Source of the DNA: Proteiniborus sp. MB09-C3
GTDB lineage: Bacteria > Bacillota > Clostridia > Tissierellales > Proteiniboraceae
DNA: 64,000 nt
NCBI RefSeq assembly: GCF_030263895.1
Contig: NZ_CP127161.1
Location: forward strand, 434,001 to 498,000
Reading direction: 5' to 3'
The position numbers were made by a program, and so were the translations under genes. This document shows, piece by piece, positions 1 through 12,771 of the stretch (its first letter is position 1; each line of letters begins with the position of its first letter). The notes below the pieces were generated by a model that was not told where the DNA came from, did not search any database, and was given only the letters and a program-made list of their open reading frames with translations.

Positions 1-801
1 ATCCTTTAACCTGCCTTTAATATCCTTACTCCATAACAGTTCATTTTCTGCATTTAGGCTAATTATTTTGCTATCACTTATTGCCAGCATAGTATCATTA
101 TCTATAAAATCGGCATCAAGAATAATCAAATCTGTATAGTCTTTTTTCCATAAAAGCTGTCCTTCTATTGTATATAACAAAAGACTGCTTTGAAGAATAT
201 TTCCTGAAAAGTCTATTGTCACAAGTATAAACTTTTTCTGGTCAGGAGAAATATTACTAGATAAAAGCCTTCCTTCATCAATAATTGTATTCGCTAATAA
301 TGAGCCTTTTTCGTCTAAAATATTTATCTGATCAATTTGCTCACCTGCTTTTGTATATATGATTAATAGACCATTCTTCTCAACAAATTTATCTATTGAT
401 TGTCTTGCCTCATAGGTCCATTTCTTTTCTCCTTCAATGCTAAAAGCAACAATTTGTCCCTTAATTTTATCACCAGTATAAATCGCATTTTCCCCTAGAT
501 GAGTAAAGGGGACTTCAAAATCTACACTCTTTGACCATAGCTTGTCTCCTGATAGATTATATGAAGTAATAATATTATTATCGGAATTTATAATAACTCC
601 ACCATAATTTTTTATAATACTATCCTTGTCCCAAGGAATATTAATGGTCTGAACCAGCTCCAATGATTTTTCAGTTTGCTTAAATAAATCTTGTATATCG
701 CCATTTAATAATTTTCCAAAAAACATCAATGCAATTATTATGATTATCAATACTATCCATATCAGCTTTTTGCCTTTATTTTCTTCTTCTTTTGCAATCA
801 T
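1..801 (-). CDS. membrane-anchored beta-propeller-like protein (DUF5711-like), 3' end outside window
   Basis: Partial gene: 267 codons are visible and the stop lies beyond the left edge. ATG at 801 is preceded by GGGAGG. The N-terminus is short and charged (MIAKEEENKGKK), then one strongly hydrophobic segment (about residues 13-30, rich in Ile/Leu/Val) acts as a signal anchor. The rest is a series of short beta-rich repeats of the type 'ITSYNLSGDKLWSKSV', 'FSIEGEKKWTYEA', 'LYTIEGQLLWKKDY', each ending in a Trp-Lys pair. This is typical of PQQ/WD40-like propeller blades, and the layout resembles clostridial DUF5711 proteins. Function is unknown; an extracytoplasmic sensor or scaffold is only a guess. 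The YkvI-like gene lies immediately upstream in the same direction. Confidence 0.7.
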   Translation of the reverse strand, partial: MIAKEEENKGKKLIWIVLIIIIIALMFFGKLLNGDIQDLFKQTEKSLELVQTINIPWDKDSIIKNYGGVIINSDNNIITSYNLSGDKLWSKSVDFEVPFTHLGENAIYTGDKIKGQIVAFSIEGEKKWTYEARQSIDKFVEKNGLLIIYTKAGEQIDQINILDEKGSLLANTIIDEGRLLSSNISPDQKKFILVTIDFSGNILQSSLLLYTIEGQLLWKKDYTDLIILDADFIDNDTMLAISDSKIISLNAENELLWSKDIKGRLKD

Positions 802-831
802 AAGTTTCCCTCCCATCTTAATGAGTATAAT

Positions 832-1902
832 TCACTTTTGTTTATATAAATTCCTTCTATATAAACCTAAAAAATCCAAAAAATGATTGACAATAATATA
901 TACAAGCATAAAAAGTCCTAAATATCCAAACAACGGATATATTATTGATACCAGACTAGAAAACCCTACCTTAGCAAAAGGAATAGCAATTACACAAAAT
1001 ATTCCCGAAATAAATAGTTGACTTTCATTAATGACAGAAGAAATCCTGTTTACACAGCCAAAGCCACTGGCAATAGCAGTAGTAAACATAGCCAGCCATA
1101 ATATAACAGAATACATATATCCGCCCCAGTCTCCTAAATACTGTGCAGCTCTTATCATGGGGATCTCTATGCTATAAATATCAGTATATAATATTAGAGT
1201 AGATAATAAAATAAACATTGCCATAACTCCAAGTCCTATCCCCCCAAATATGCCTCCTTTTATTGCCTGCCTTTCATTTCCTATAATGGGAAGCAAAGAT
1301 GTCAATATTACAATAGCAGATATGCTATTAAAGCTTACATAAAGAATAGCTGAAGTCACCCAGTTCCCTGTTTTAGCTCTGCTCACTCCATAAAAATTGC
1401 TAAAATTGAGTCCTTCCTTTATTATTACAACTGAGCCTACTAAAATAATTCCAATAATTAGAAATGGTACAACTAATCTATTTACAAAGGATATCCCTTT
1501 TACGCTAAAAGCTAGCGTTAAAAAGCATAAAAATGCCATAGTATAAATCCCTATATCAGCAGGTATATTAAATTGCTCAATAAATACTGCACCACTTCCA
1601 GCAAGCATTATGCAAAATCCGATGAATAGATAAGAAATTATAATAAGCTCCATGACTTTACTTATTCTTCGTCCAAAAAGCGGAGTAATATACTCATTAT
1701 AAGACGTAATTCTATCTCTGAATACTTGAGATAATACAATTGCTCCCATTACTGAAAATAAAATTGAAGCAAATATGATACCATATATCCCTTTGTAACC
1801 AAATACTCCAAAGAATTGAATAATTTCTTGTCCTGAGGCAAAGCCTGCCCCTATAACAGTGCCAATATAAACGCTGGCCAGTTCCTTCCATGAATTTTTC
1901 AT
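832..1902 (-). CDS. YkvI-family polytopic membrane protein
   Basis: 356-aa integral membrane protein with about ten hydrophobic segments. The start MKNSWKELASVYIGTVIGAG with 'GAGFASGQE' in the first helix is the signature of the Bacillus YkvI family, which belongs to the LeuT/APC-fold transporters; no substrate is established. I chose ATG 1902 because AGGAGGA (1909-1915) lies seven bases upstream, whereas the in-frame TTG at 1908 would touch that site. It ends 30 bp before the DUF5711-like gene, so the two are probably cotranscribed. A small amino acid or osmolyte is a plausible cargo, but the sequence does not show it. Confidence 0.8.
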   Translation of the reverse strand: MKNSWKELASVYIGTVIGAGFASGQEIIQFFGVFGYKGIYGIIFASILFSVMGAIVLSQVFRDRITSYNEYITPLFGRRISKVMELIIISYLFIGFCIMLAGSGAVFIEQFNIPADIGIYTMAFLCFLTLAFSVKGISFVNRLVVPFLIIGIILVGSVVIIKEGLNFSNFYGVSRAKTGNWVTSAILYVSFNSISAIVILTSLLPIIGNERQAIKGGIFGGIGLGVMAMFILLSTLILYTDIYSIEIPMIRAAQYLGDWGGYMYSVILWLAMFTTAIASGFGCVNRISSVINESQLFISGIFCVIAIPFAKVGFSSLVSIIYPLFGYLGLFMLVYIIVNHFLDFLGLYRRNLYKQK

Positions 1903-1965
1903 AAACAATCCTCCTACTCTTAGTTAATAAATACTATGAATAGCAAGGCTTGTCATATTATAGAA

Positions 1966-2757
1966 TCAAAGGAGCATTTCATATAAATCCTTAATAGAAT
2001 CTAAAATTATATCAGGATCTATTTCAGATTCTTTAAGATCTTCTAATCTTGTCTCCCCGCTTAAGACTAACACCGAAGTTATTCCACTATTTTTCCCAAT
2101 CATTATATCTGTATAGAGTCTATCCCCTACTACAGCTATATCTTCTGATTTTAGACCTGTTTTTTCAAATATAACATCTACGATTTCTTTATTTGGTTTT
2201 CCTATTATTTTAGGTAAAACATCTGTAGAAGCTTTGAACATCTCTATCATGGCACCACAGTCAGGCATAAATCCTCCATTTTCTATAGGACAATTAAGGT
2301 CTGGATGGGTAGCAATGAAAGGTATCCCCTGCCTGATAAAATTACAGGCCTCCCATATTTTCATGTAATTAAGAGTAGTATCAAAGCCTAGCACTACATA
2401 ATCAGGAAGTATTTGAGTGCCATTTATAACATTAAAACCATGTGCCTTAAATTCCATTAACAGTTCATCTGTACCGACAACATACACCTTGGCATTTGGT
2501 TTTTGCATATTTAGATAAATACAAGTAGCCTCTCCTGAAGTTAAAACATCACATTCATTCGCTTCTATTCCAAGGCTTTTTAGCTTCTTAACATAATCCC
2601 TAGCCGACTTAGAGGAGTTATTTGTAACAAATAGATATCTTTTATTTTGCTCGTTTAGTAATTCCAAAAATTCCTTTGAGCCCTTAAGTAGTTTATCCCC
2701 CAAATATATGGTTCCATCCATATCTAAAATAAAGCATTTCTTATTTCTTAAATCCAT
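1966..2757 (-). CDS. HAD-IIA family sugar-phosphatase-like hydrolase (NagD/AraL type)
   Basis: 263 aa, the usual length for the NagD/AraL group. Motif I 'DMDGTIYLGD' is at residues 12-21, with the nucleophile Asp and acid/base Asp. Motif II is the 'TNNSS' Thr/Asn region near residue 46. The C2 cap spans about residues 80-180. 'GKPN' (Lys of motif III) and 'VVGDRLYTDI' (motif IV acidic pair) follow at the C-terminus. The family dephosphorylates small phosphometabolites in the cytoplasm, often as house-cleaning. The substrate cannot be read from the sequence. Start ATG 2757 is preceded by GGAG. Confidence 0.88.
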   Translation of the reverse strand: MDLRNKKCFILDMDGTIYLGDKLLKGSKEFLELLNEQNKRYLFVTNNSSKSARDYVKKLKSLGIEANECDVLTSGEATCIYLNMQKPNAKVYVVGTDELLMEFKAHGFNVINGTQILPDYVVLGFDTTLNYMKIWEACNFIRQGIPFIATHPDLNCPIENGGFMPDCGAMIEMFKASTDVLPKIIGKPNKEIVDVIFEKTGLKSEDIAVVGDRLYTDIMIGKNSGITSVLVLSGETRLEDLKESEIDPDIILDSIKDLYEMLL

Positions 2758-3025
2758 TATTTATCAACTCCATATTAAATCTTCTCTAAAAGGGTATATA
2801 TCTAATAATTATATTATCAGAAAAGAAGATATTCTGCATCAACATTGATTTCTATCTGTGGAACAATCTTTTAAGTATCAAAAGTGCCATTATGACCTAA
2901 ACTGATTTGCGGAGTAAATATTTGGTAGTTCAAACCTAGCAAACATCAAATTTGTACGGCTAGAAAGCAGCTAAATAATTTAAGTTTCAGGATGAAAAGT
3001 TCAATTGGTCTAAAGTGTAACTGTT
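2758..3025. other. intergenic region, nothing identified
   Basis: AT-rich spacer between the divergent HAD phosphatase and polysaccharide deacetylase genes. I see no ORF, RNA gene or strong hairpin. It must hold the promoter of the minus-strand HAD gene, but I could not pick a convincing one. Confidence 0.4.
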
Positions 3026-3053
3026 TTGTCATACAATTTTACTATAATATAGT
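3026..3053 (+). promoter_or_regulatory. candidate sigma-A promoter of the polysaccharide deacetylase gene
   Basis: TTGTCA (3026-3031), 16-bp spacer, TATAGT (3048-3053), 63 bp upstream of the start codon. A TATAAT at 3043-3048 overlaps but has no -35 at proper spacing. Confidence 0.45.
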
Positions 3054-3116
3054 GTATTATGAATGTAGCTAATTCTTTCTTCATTGCATTAGCTGTACAA
3101 CATGAGGAGGACTATA

Positions 3117-4319
3117 ATGAAAAAAGTTGTAATGTTTTTGCTTATTATGATTACTATATCAAGCTCTGCCTTGGCCGATGGAATGCTAAGCATAATGCCC
3201 AATAGTATGCAATTAGCCATGCTAGATGAGGATACATATAAAGATACTGATGAGGACAATACTGATGTTGTAATTGAGCCTAATACTAATTCCTCTACTG
3301 ATGAGGATCGGATTAATATTGACCCAAATGAAAATGATAACGAAGATAATACTGAACCCGTTGGAGATAATCAGGAAGACAATATGAATCCCGATAAGGG
3401 CAAGCCTACTGGTACAGAAGAGCCTGTTCCGGAAATCTCAGATCCTCCTGACACTAAAGTTGAGACGGAGCCCCCAGTAGAGCCTGAGAATAAAGTACCT
3501 TCAAAACCAGCATCCAATATAATCAACACTCTAAATAAGGAAAATGCATGGTCTAATAAAACAGTCTATTTTACTTTTGATGATGGCCCTAGTTCTATAA
3601 CTACTAAGGTGTTGGATCTGCTAAAGAAAGAAAATATTAAAGCTACTTTCTTTGTCATAGGCACCAAAACAGATGAAGGAAAAACACTTCTTAAGAGAAT
3701 TTCCGATGAAGGACATGCAATTGGCAACCATACTTATAGCCATAATTATAATTATATATATAAAAGTGTAGACAACTTTTTTGAGGATTTATATAAAAAT
3801 GAAAATATTGTATATGAAGCCACAAAAAAACGACCTAAAATAATCAGGTTTCCTGGAGGATCAAATAATGCTTCAACTAAAACTGAAAAAGGAAAAAAGA
3901 TAATAAATGAAATAATGAATAGATTGGAAAAGGAAGGCTATGTGCATTTTGATTGGAACGCTAGTAGCGGTGATGCTTCTGCAGTTCCAGCCTCTGTAGA
4001 TGAAATAATCAACAATACATTGACTTGGGTAAGTAGAAATAATACTGCTGTAGTTCTTTTTCATGATACTGCTGCCAAGACCAATACACTAAAAGCCTTG
4101 CCGACCATAATAGAAAAGCTCAAATTCTTGGGCTGTAAATTTGAAGTCTTAACTACGAATTCACCACATATTGCATTCGTAAAAAACAGCAATAATACTA
4201 ATACTGATACAATTCCAGCTAATGCTAAAAATAAAGATAGAAAACCTCCACACGTAATTAAAAAGCTTATGAGACTAGAGGAGGAAATGGAAAAAAGATT
4301 CATAGGAAATGGACATTAG
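3117..4319 (+). CDS. secreted polysaccharide deacetylase (NodB domain, peptidoglycan/chitin deacetylase type)
   Basis: 400 aa. The start is ATG 3117, because the upstream in-frame ATG (3102) lies in the ribosome binding site GAGGAGG. A signal peptide (MKKVVMFLLIMITISSSALA) is probably cut before Asp. It is followed by a roughly 110-residue acidic, Asn/Glu/Pro-rich linker that looks disordered. The NodB domain (about residues 145-350) carries all catalytic motifs: 'TFDDGP' (base Asp and metal Asp), 'HTYSH' (metal His pair), 'RFPGGS' (groove Arg) and 'LFHDT' (catalytic His). A zinc-dependent de-N-acetylase acting on cell-wall glycans outside the membrane is likely. The tail is short and basic. 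It is monocistronic between its own promoter and terminator. Confidence 0.92.
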   Translation: MKKVVMFLLIMITISSSALADGMLSIMPNSMQLAMLDEDTYKDTDEDNTDVVIEPNTNSSTDEDRINIDPNENDNEDNTEPVGDNQEDNMNPDKGKPTGTEEPVPEISDPPDTKVETEPPVEPENKVPSKPASNIINTLNKENAWSNKTVYFTFDDGPSSITTKVLDLLKKENIKATFFVIGTKTDEGKTLLKRISDEGHAIGNHTYSHNYNYIYKSVDNFFEDLYKNENIVYEATKKRPKIIRFPGGSNNASTKTEKGKKIINEIMNRLEKEGYVHFDWNASSGDASAVPASVDEIINNTLTWVSRNNTAVVLFHDTAAKTNTLKALPTIIEKLKFLGCKFEVLTTNSPHIAFVKNSNNTNTDTIPANAKNKDRKPPHVIKKLMRLEEEMEKRFIGNGH

Positions 4320-4345
4320 ATATACAACAAATAATATAGTAAAAT

Positions 4346-4384
4346 AAAAAACAGCTTAAAAAATTAAATCTTAAGCTGTTTTTT
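4346..4384. terminator. bidirectional intrinsic terminator
   Basis: Arms AAAAAACAGCTTAA and TTAAGCTGTTTTTT flank an 11-nt AT-rich loop. A T-run follows on either strand. It ends the deacetylase gene (+) and the rRNA operon (-). Confidence 0.85.
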
Positions 4385-4414
4385 GATATATAAATCTATT
4401 TTAAAAATAAAAAA

Positions 4415-4530
4415 TCCAGCAACGTCCTACTCTCCCAGGCGGTCTCCCACCAAGTACCATCAGCGCTGAAGGGCTTAACTTCTGTGTTCGGTATGGGAAC
4501 AGGTGTGACCCCTTCGCTATTGTCACTGGA
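4415..4530 (-). rRNA. rrf: 5S ribosomal RNA
   Basis: About 116 nt. On the minus strand it contains the conserved 5S blocks CCATACCGAACACAGAAG and GGGAGAGTAGGACG, with complementary ends (TCCAGTGACA/TTGCTGGA). It is the last gene of the rRNA operon, 90 bp after the 23S. Ends are estimated to a few bases. Confidence 0.95.
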
Positions 4531-4620
4531 TTTATGCCCTAAATCATTTGTTCAGAGCTTATATATTTAGTTTTAAGGTATTTATTTGTACCTTAAAAAC
4601 TACACAGCGTCCATATTTCT

Positions 4621-7559
<2,939 letters not shown>

Positions 7560-7663
7560 AGTTAAAAATTGTAGTTTTATTTATCAATTCTCTATTGATT
7601 TTAAAACTTTCTTACGCTGTGTAGTTTTCAAGGTACAAGATTGACAACTAAGTCGTCAACTAT

Positions 7664-7742
7664 TGAGAATTGAGAGTTGATAATTGAGAACTATTTATAT
7701 TCTTTTAATTCTCTATTTTCCATTTTCAATTCTCAATTATCT
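7664..7742. repeat. degenerate TTGAGAATTGAGA-type inverted repeats in the 23S-tRNA spacer
   Basis: TTGAGAATTGAGAGTTGATA and its rough complement TTTTCAATTCTCAATTATC face each other across about 30 bp. They can pair into a long AT-rich stem upstream of 23S. Related short units recur at 7851-7890 and inside the 16S V1 insertion. Confidence 0.6.
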
Positions 7743-7766
7743 TTAAACGCTAGTTTAAAGATATCG

Positions 7767-7842
7767 TGGTGGAGATGAGGAGATTCGAACTCCTGACCCC
7801 CTGCTTGCAAGGCAGGTGCTCTCCCAACTGAGCTACACCCCC
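7767..7842 (-). tRNA. tRNA-Ala (anticodon TGC), CCA encoded
   Basis: 76 nt. It begins GGGGGTGTAGCTCAGTTGG, has anticodon arm CTGCCTTGCAAGCAG with TGC, T-arm GGAGTTCGAATCTCC and an encoded 3' CCA. It lies between 16S and 23S. The tRNA-Ile often found beside it is absent from this spacer. Confidence 0.97.
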
Positions 7843-7973
7843 ATATTTTATTGAGTGTTGAGAGTTAAAAATGAGAATTGTTTAGATTCTCTTTTAGTTT
7901 CTCTTTCTCTTTATTAAGTTTTATCTATTTGAAAGACTTTGTTAGCCTCTCAAAACTGAACAGTGAAAAGGTA

Positions 7974-9592
<1,619 letters not shown>

Positions 9593-9781
9593 AAGCTTTT
9601 TGTTCTCCTGTCACTCGTTATGACGTTGACATGTATTTTTAAGCGTATCTCAAAATTTGAAATTTTGGATGTTTGCTTGTGACTTCTCACTGTTCAGTTT
9701 TCAAAGACCAACTATATATTTCGCCCGTTAGGGCTATTGTTATGAGTGTCCGTTAGGACCAACTTGTTTAGCAACTTTTAT

Positions 9782-9811
9782 ATCTTAACATTTCTCAATA
9801 TCAGTTGTCAA
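9782..9811 (-). promoter_or_regulatory. rRNA operon promoter P2
   Basis: Minus strand: perfect TTGACA (9806-9811), 18-bp spacer, TAAGAT (9782-9787). It lies about 190 bp upstream of mature 16S and downstream of P1. Confidence 0.65.
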
Positions 9812-9869
9812 CATTTTTTTAAATTAATTTTTCTTTTGTTATTTCTTGTCGTATGGTGACGACTTTATA

Positions 9870-9898
9870 ACTATAACAAATTACTTTATCGTTGTCAA
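9870..9898 (-). promoter_or_regulatory. rRNA operon promoter P1
   Basis: Minus strand: perfect TTGACA (9893-9898), 17-bp spacer, TATAGT (9870-9875). The sequence upstream is rich in A/T tracts, as in an UP element. Tandem promoters are usual for rRNA operons. Confidence 0.75.
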
Positions 9899-10157
9899 TA
9901 GTTTTTTTGTTTTATTTATTGCTATTAACTAGCCCCTAATTCGACACGTTAAATGCAACTCTCAAGATGCATTTAGTGACAGTGAATAATGTATCACATC
10001 AGGGCATAAACAGTCAATAGTATTTTTAACCACATAAATATGTCCTCTACTACATATTAATATTTATAACTATTCAACTTTTTCTCAATTTGCTGTATCA
10101 ATAACCTTTGTTTGGGAAAACTCTATTTATAATGACTAGTTATGAGGGGGTAAATGC

Positions 10158-10727
10158 ATGTCGGTAAATTCTGATTCTATTTTCGCCAAATCCATGCTTA
10201 GCGATATTATTTATAATCATTTAGTAAAATATTATGATGACACCTACGAGGACATCATAATTCTATGTATTGGAACCGACAGATCCACTGGAGATTGCTT
10301 AGGTCCATTGATAGGATATAAGCTTTCATATATTCCGAGAATATATACTAACGTTCACGTTTTAGGTACACTAGAAGCTCCTGTACATGCTAAAAATCTT
10401 GAAGAAAATATTCGTAACATATACTCCTCATATAAGAATCCCTTTGTCATAGCCATAGATGCATGTTTAGGTAAATTGGAGCGAGTAGGCCATATTAATG
10501 TAGCCAAAGGTTCTTTGAAACCAGGATCTGGTGTTAACAAGGATTTGCCAAAGGTAGGAGATATACATATAACTGGAGTAGTCAATATTGGAGGCTTTAT
10601 GGAATATATGGTTTTACAAAACACTAGACTAAGTACAGTTATGAAAATGGCTGATATTATTTCCTCAGGATTTATCACCTCCTTTTGGAAGCTTTTTAAA
10701 CAGAAAGAAAAACTGACAACTACTTAA
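10158..10727 (+). CDS. yyaC: spore protease YyaC-like protein (DUF1256)
   Basis: 189 aa, full length for YyaC. The core 'IIILCIGTDRSTGDCLGPLIG' region (about residues 36-55), 'HAKNLEENI', 'IAIDACLG' and 'VGDIHITGVVNIGGF' are the family blocks. They place it in the GPR/HybD-like peptidase fold, with acidic residues in 'TDRSTGD' and 'IDACLG'. YyaC is linked to spore germination or SASP processing, so the gene hints at sporulation. GGGGG lies seven bases upstream of ATG 10158. It is transcribed away from the rRNA operon. No clear sporulation-sigma promoter could be assigned. Confidence 0.85.
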   Translation: MSVNSDSIFAKSMLSDIIYNHLVKYYDDTYEDIIILCIGTDRSTGDCLGPLIGYKLSYIPRIYTNVHVLGTLEAPVHAKNLEENIRNIYSSYKNPFVIAIDACLGKLERVGHINVAKGSLKPGSGVNKDLPKVGDIHITGVVNIGGFMEYMVLQNTRLSTVMKMADIISSGFITSFWKLFKQKEKLTTT

Positions 10728-10744
10728 AATTAAGTTGTTGTCAG
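10713..10744 (-). terminator. intrinsic terminator shared by converging yyaC and YkuS-like genes
   Basis: 14-bp arms (10713-10726 and 10731-10744) overlap the stop codons of both genes. On the minus strand the stem is followed by TTTTTCTTTC. Confidence 0.75.
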
Positions 10745-11022
10745 TCAAATAAAGGACTATATATTTTCTTTTTAATTATATTATCTATTTCTTCTGTTGT
10801 TTTTCCCGTTGCATTAATTAAAACAGCACCCTTATTATTTGCTATGTCTATTCCGCTGTTCATATTAGCTAAATTGTTATGGTATTCTATGTCATATCCA
10901 TCTGCCATATAAATTATGGCCTCCACATCATTATTATTGATGTCAACTATCTCGTACCCAAGATTATTTAAATTACTTTTTAAACTATATAATCCTTCCT
11001 GTACTACAATCCTTTTTTTCAT
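10741..11022 (-). CDS. YkuS/UPF0180 family protein
   Basis: 93 aa. ATG 11022 follows GGAGGG; a TTG 15 bases further out overlaps that site and is not used. The sequence has 'EGLYSLKSNLNNLGYEIVD', 'AIIYMADGYD' and 'GAVLINATGKTTEEI', the blocks of the small UPF0180/YkuS family found in Bacillota. It is soluble, with an alpha/beta pattern and no known activity. It is transcribed alone, ending at the shared terminator with yyaC. Confidence 0.75.
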   Translation of the reverse strand: MKKRIVVQEGLYSLKSNLNNLGYEIVDINNNDVEAIIYMADGYDIEYHNNLANMNSGIDIANNKGAVLINATGKTTEEIDNIIKKKIYSPLFD

Positions 11023-11079
11023 AGAAAAACCCTCCAATGCACTATATATATATTTTTATCATTAAGGGTTTTTTTATTC

Positions 11080-11964
11080 TTATTTATTTGTATATAGCTC
11101 TATTTTTCTTTCATCTATTATAAAACTTACCTCTTTTTTTGCTGTAATTATCTCACCATCTATATTTAATAGTAGCTCTTTATCAAATTTTAGTTTCACT
11201 TTTTTAGATTTATAGATTTTTACTATATCAGTTAAGTTTACATGAGTTCCTTTAAAAACTAATGGAAATAGAGTAAGAAGTCTAAACTTATTTAGCTTTC
11301 TCACAATGACCACATGAAAATACCCATCATTTAATAAAGCCATTGGACATATTTTCATTCCACCACCATAGTATTTTCCATTTGCAATTGCAGCCAACAT
11401 AGCATCCATCTCAATAGTCTCTTCATCAAGCTCTATTGTAAGCCTTTTAGGCTTATATACAACCAAAGTAGCAATTAAGCTTATTGTATAAGCTACACTG
11501 CCTTTTATAATTTTCTTAATATTTTCAGTTCGCTTTACTATTTCTGCATCTAAACCCATACTGGCAACATTTAAAAATAACCTGCCATTGATTTTACCAA
11601 AATCAATATGTTTTTTTGATCCGCCTAATAGAGAATATAAAGCTTCCTCAGGGTCTAATGGGATGTCTAAACTTCTAGCTAAATCATTTCCCGTTCCTCC
11701 TGGTATAATGCCCAATGTTCCATATCCTTTCTGGATAATTCCCATTGCAACTTCATTTATAGTTCCATCCCCACCTACAGCAACTATACTATCGAAGCCT
11801 TCCTCCAGACCTTCCATAGTCAAGCTTGTGGCTTCCTTTGGTTGGCTAGTCAGGACTATACTATAGCTTATATTGGTCTTGTCCATCTTTTCTCTAATAA
11901 GTGGTATTAGCTTTTTTGCTTTATCTGTCCCTGCTATAGGGTTTACTATGAATAATATCTTCAA
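11080..11964 (-). CDS. diacylglycerol/lipid kinase family protein (DagK/YegS type)
   Basis: 294 aa, typical length. 'VNPIAG' at the N-terminus and 'AVGGDGTINEV' (about residues 62-72) form the nucleotide-binding site of the DagK catalytic domain. 'GIIPGGTGNDLARSL' follows, and a beta-sandwich C-domain contains 'DGEIITAKKEVSFII'. It phosphorylates a lipid (diacylglycerol, undecaprenol or ceramide-like) with ATP at the membrane face; the exact lipid is not predictable. The start is TTG at 11964 with GGTGAT upstream, as no closer ATG keeps the 'ILFIVNP' strand. It sits 27 bp after the DUF4446 gene and is likely cotranscribed. Confidence 0.88.
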   Translation of the reverse strand: MKILFIVNPIAGTDKAKKLIPLIREKMDKTNISYSIVLTSQPKEATSLTMEGLEEGFDSIVAVGGDGTINEVAMGIIQKGYGTLGIIPGGTGNDLARSLDIPLDPEEALYSLLGGSKKHIDFGKINGRLFLNVASMGLDAEIVKRTENIKKIIKGSVAYTISLIATLVVYKPKRLTIELDEETIEMDAMLAAIANGKYYGGGMKICPMALLNDGYFHVVIVRKLNKFRLLTLFPLVFKGTHVNLTDIVKIYKSKKVKLKFDKELLLNIDGEIITAKKEVSFIIDERKIELYTNK

Positions 11965-11991
11965 GTTAATATCACCAAGCCTATTTGAAAT

Positions 11992-12501
11992 TTATGAAGT
12001 CATGGATTGTTTCTTTGCTCTATCTAAAGCTTGCATTTCCTCTACTGACAATGGATAACTGGATTCTCCTTTTACTACTGGCTTTGCATAGGTTTTGCTT
12101 TCATTTCTTCCATATATGCTGGTTATGACAAATCCATTAAGCTTGTCGTCCAGTAATGCAATAGAGAAACTTAAATCACTTCCCATATCATTAAAAGCAT
12201 TGTATCTTATAAAGCCAATTCTCTGTAAGCAAAACTGTAGCCTATCGTCAATATTCTCACAGCGTTTTTCAACTTCTATGATTTGTCCCTTTACATTTCT
12301 TATTTCATCAATATGTTCAAAAAGTATGCCTTCTAAAGAATGTGTCGTAGAGCCTTCTACTAAACGATCATATTTTTTTGTAATGCTGGAAATCCTCACT
12401 CTGCTTGTAATATATAACAATAATAACAGAATATTAAGCAGTGACATTACTATGACTATTTCTGTAATATAATCAGTAAAAATGTTAAATATAAGTTCCA
12501 T
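11992..12501 (-). CDS. DUF4446 family membrane protein
   Basis: 169 aa. One N-terminal transmembrane helix (about residues 10-32) is followed by a coiled-coil-prone stretch (about 50-95) and a compact domain with 'RIGFIRYNAFNDMGSDLSFS', the most conserved block of DUF4446. In many Bacillota this gene lies near chromosome-partition genes; here it does not. Function is unknown. The C-terminal 'AKPVVKGESSYPLSVEEMQA' is also conserved in the family. RBS AAAGGAG precedes ATG 12501. Confidence 0.82.
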   Translation of the reverse strand: MELIFNIFTDYITEIVIVMSLLNILLLLLYITSRVRISSITKKYDRLVEGSTTHSLEGILFEHIDEIRNVKGQIIEVEKRCENIDDRLQFCLQRIGFIRYNAFNDMGSDLSFSIALLDDKLNGFVITSIYGRNESKTYAKPVVKGESSYPLSVEEMQALDRAKKQSMTS

Positions 12502-12721
12502 AGTTTCTCCTTTCCATTTAACTTTACAGTCTATTGTACTTTAATTCTATTATAATATTAAAAGTCCTGCCACGAAATTAATTTTTGATTACAAAGAAAT
12601 AAAAAATAAAGAAAATCCATAGGATTGATACAATATCAAAACCAGCATACAGACATACAAACTGTATCTAGCGCCTCAGGATTTTCTTACAAACTAACCA
12701 GATTTATTGAGTAAATCAAAG

Positions 12722-12752
12722 CATAAAACAAATTTGTGTTGCGAAACTGCGA
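12722..12752 (-). repeat. relic of the dispersed CAGTCTCGCAACACAAATTT repeat
   Basis: On the minus strand CGCAGTTTCGCAACACAAAT matches the left end of the copy at 54821 almost base for base. The hairpin half is missing. It lies 3' of the desulfurase gene. Confidence 0.55.
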
Positions 12753-12771
12753 ATTGTACTCAATTCTTATT

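Noticed and set aside
2870-3000. Another copy of the dispersed repeat near the deacetylase gene
   Set aside because: Only short AAATTTG-like words match, with no hairpin arms or colinear blocks.
10080-10150. Forespore-type (sigma-F/G) promoter for yyaC
   Set aside because: GTATC and GGGAAAACTCTA are suggestive, but spacing and consensus are too poor to call.
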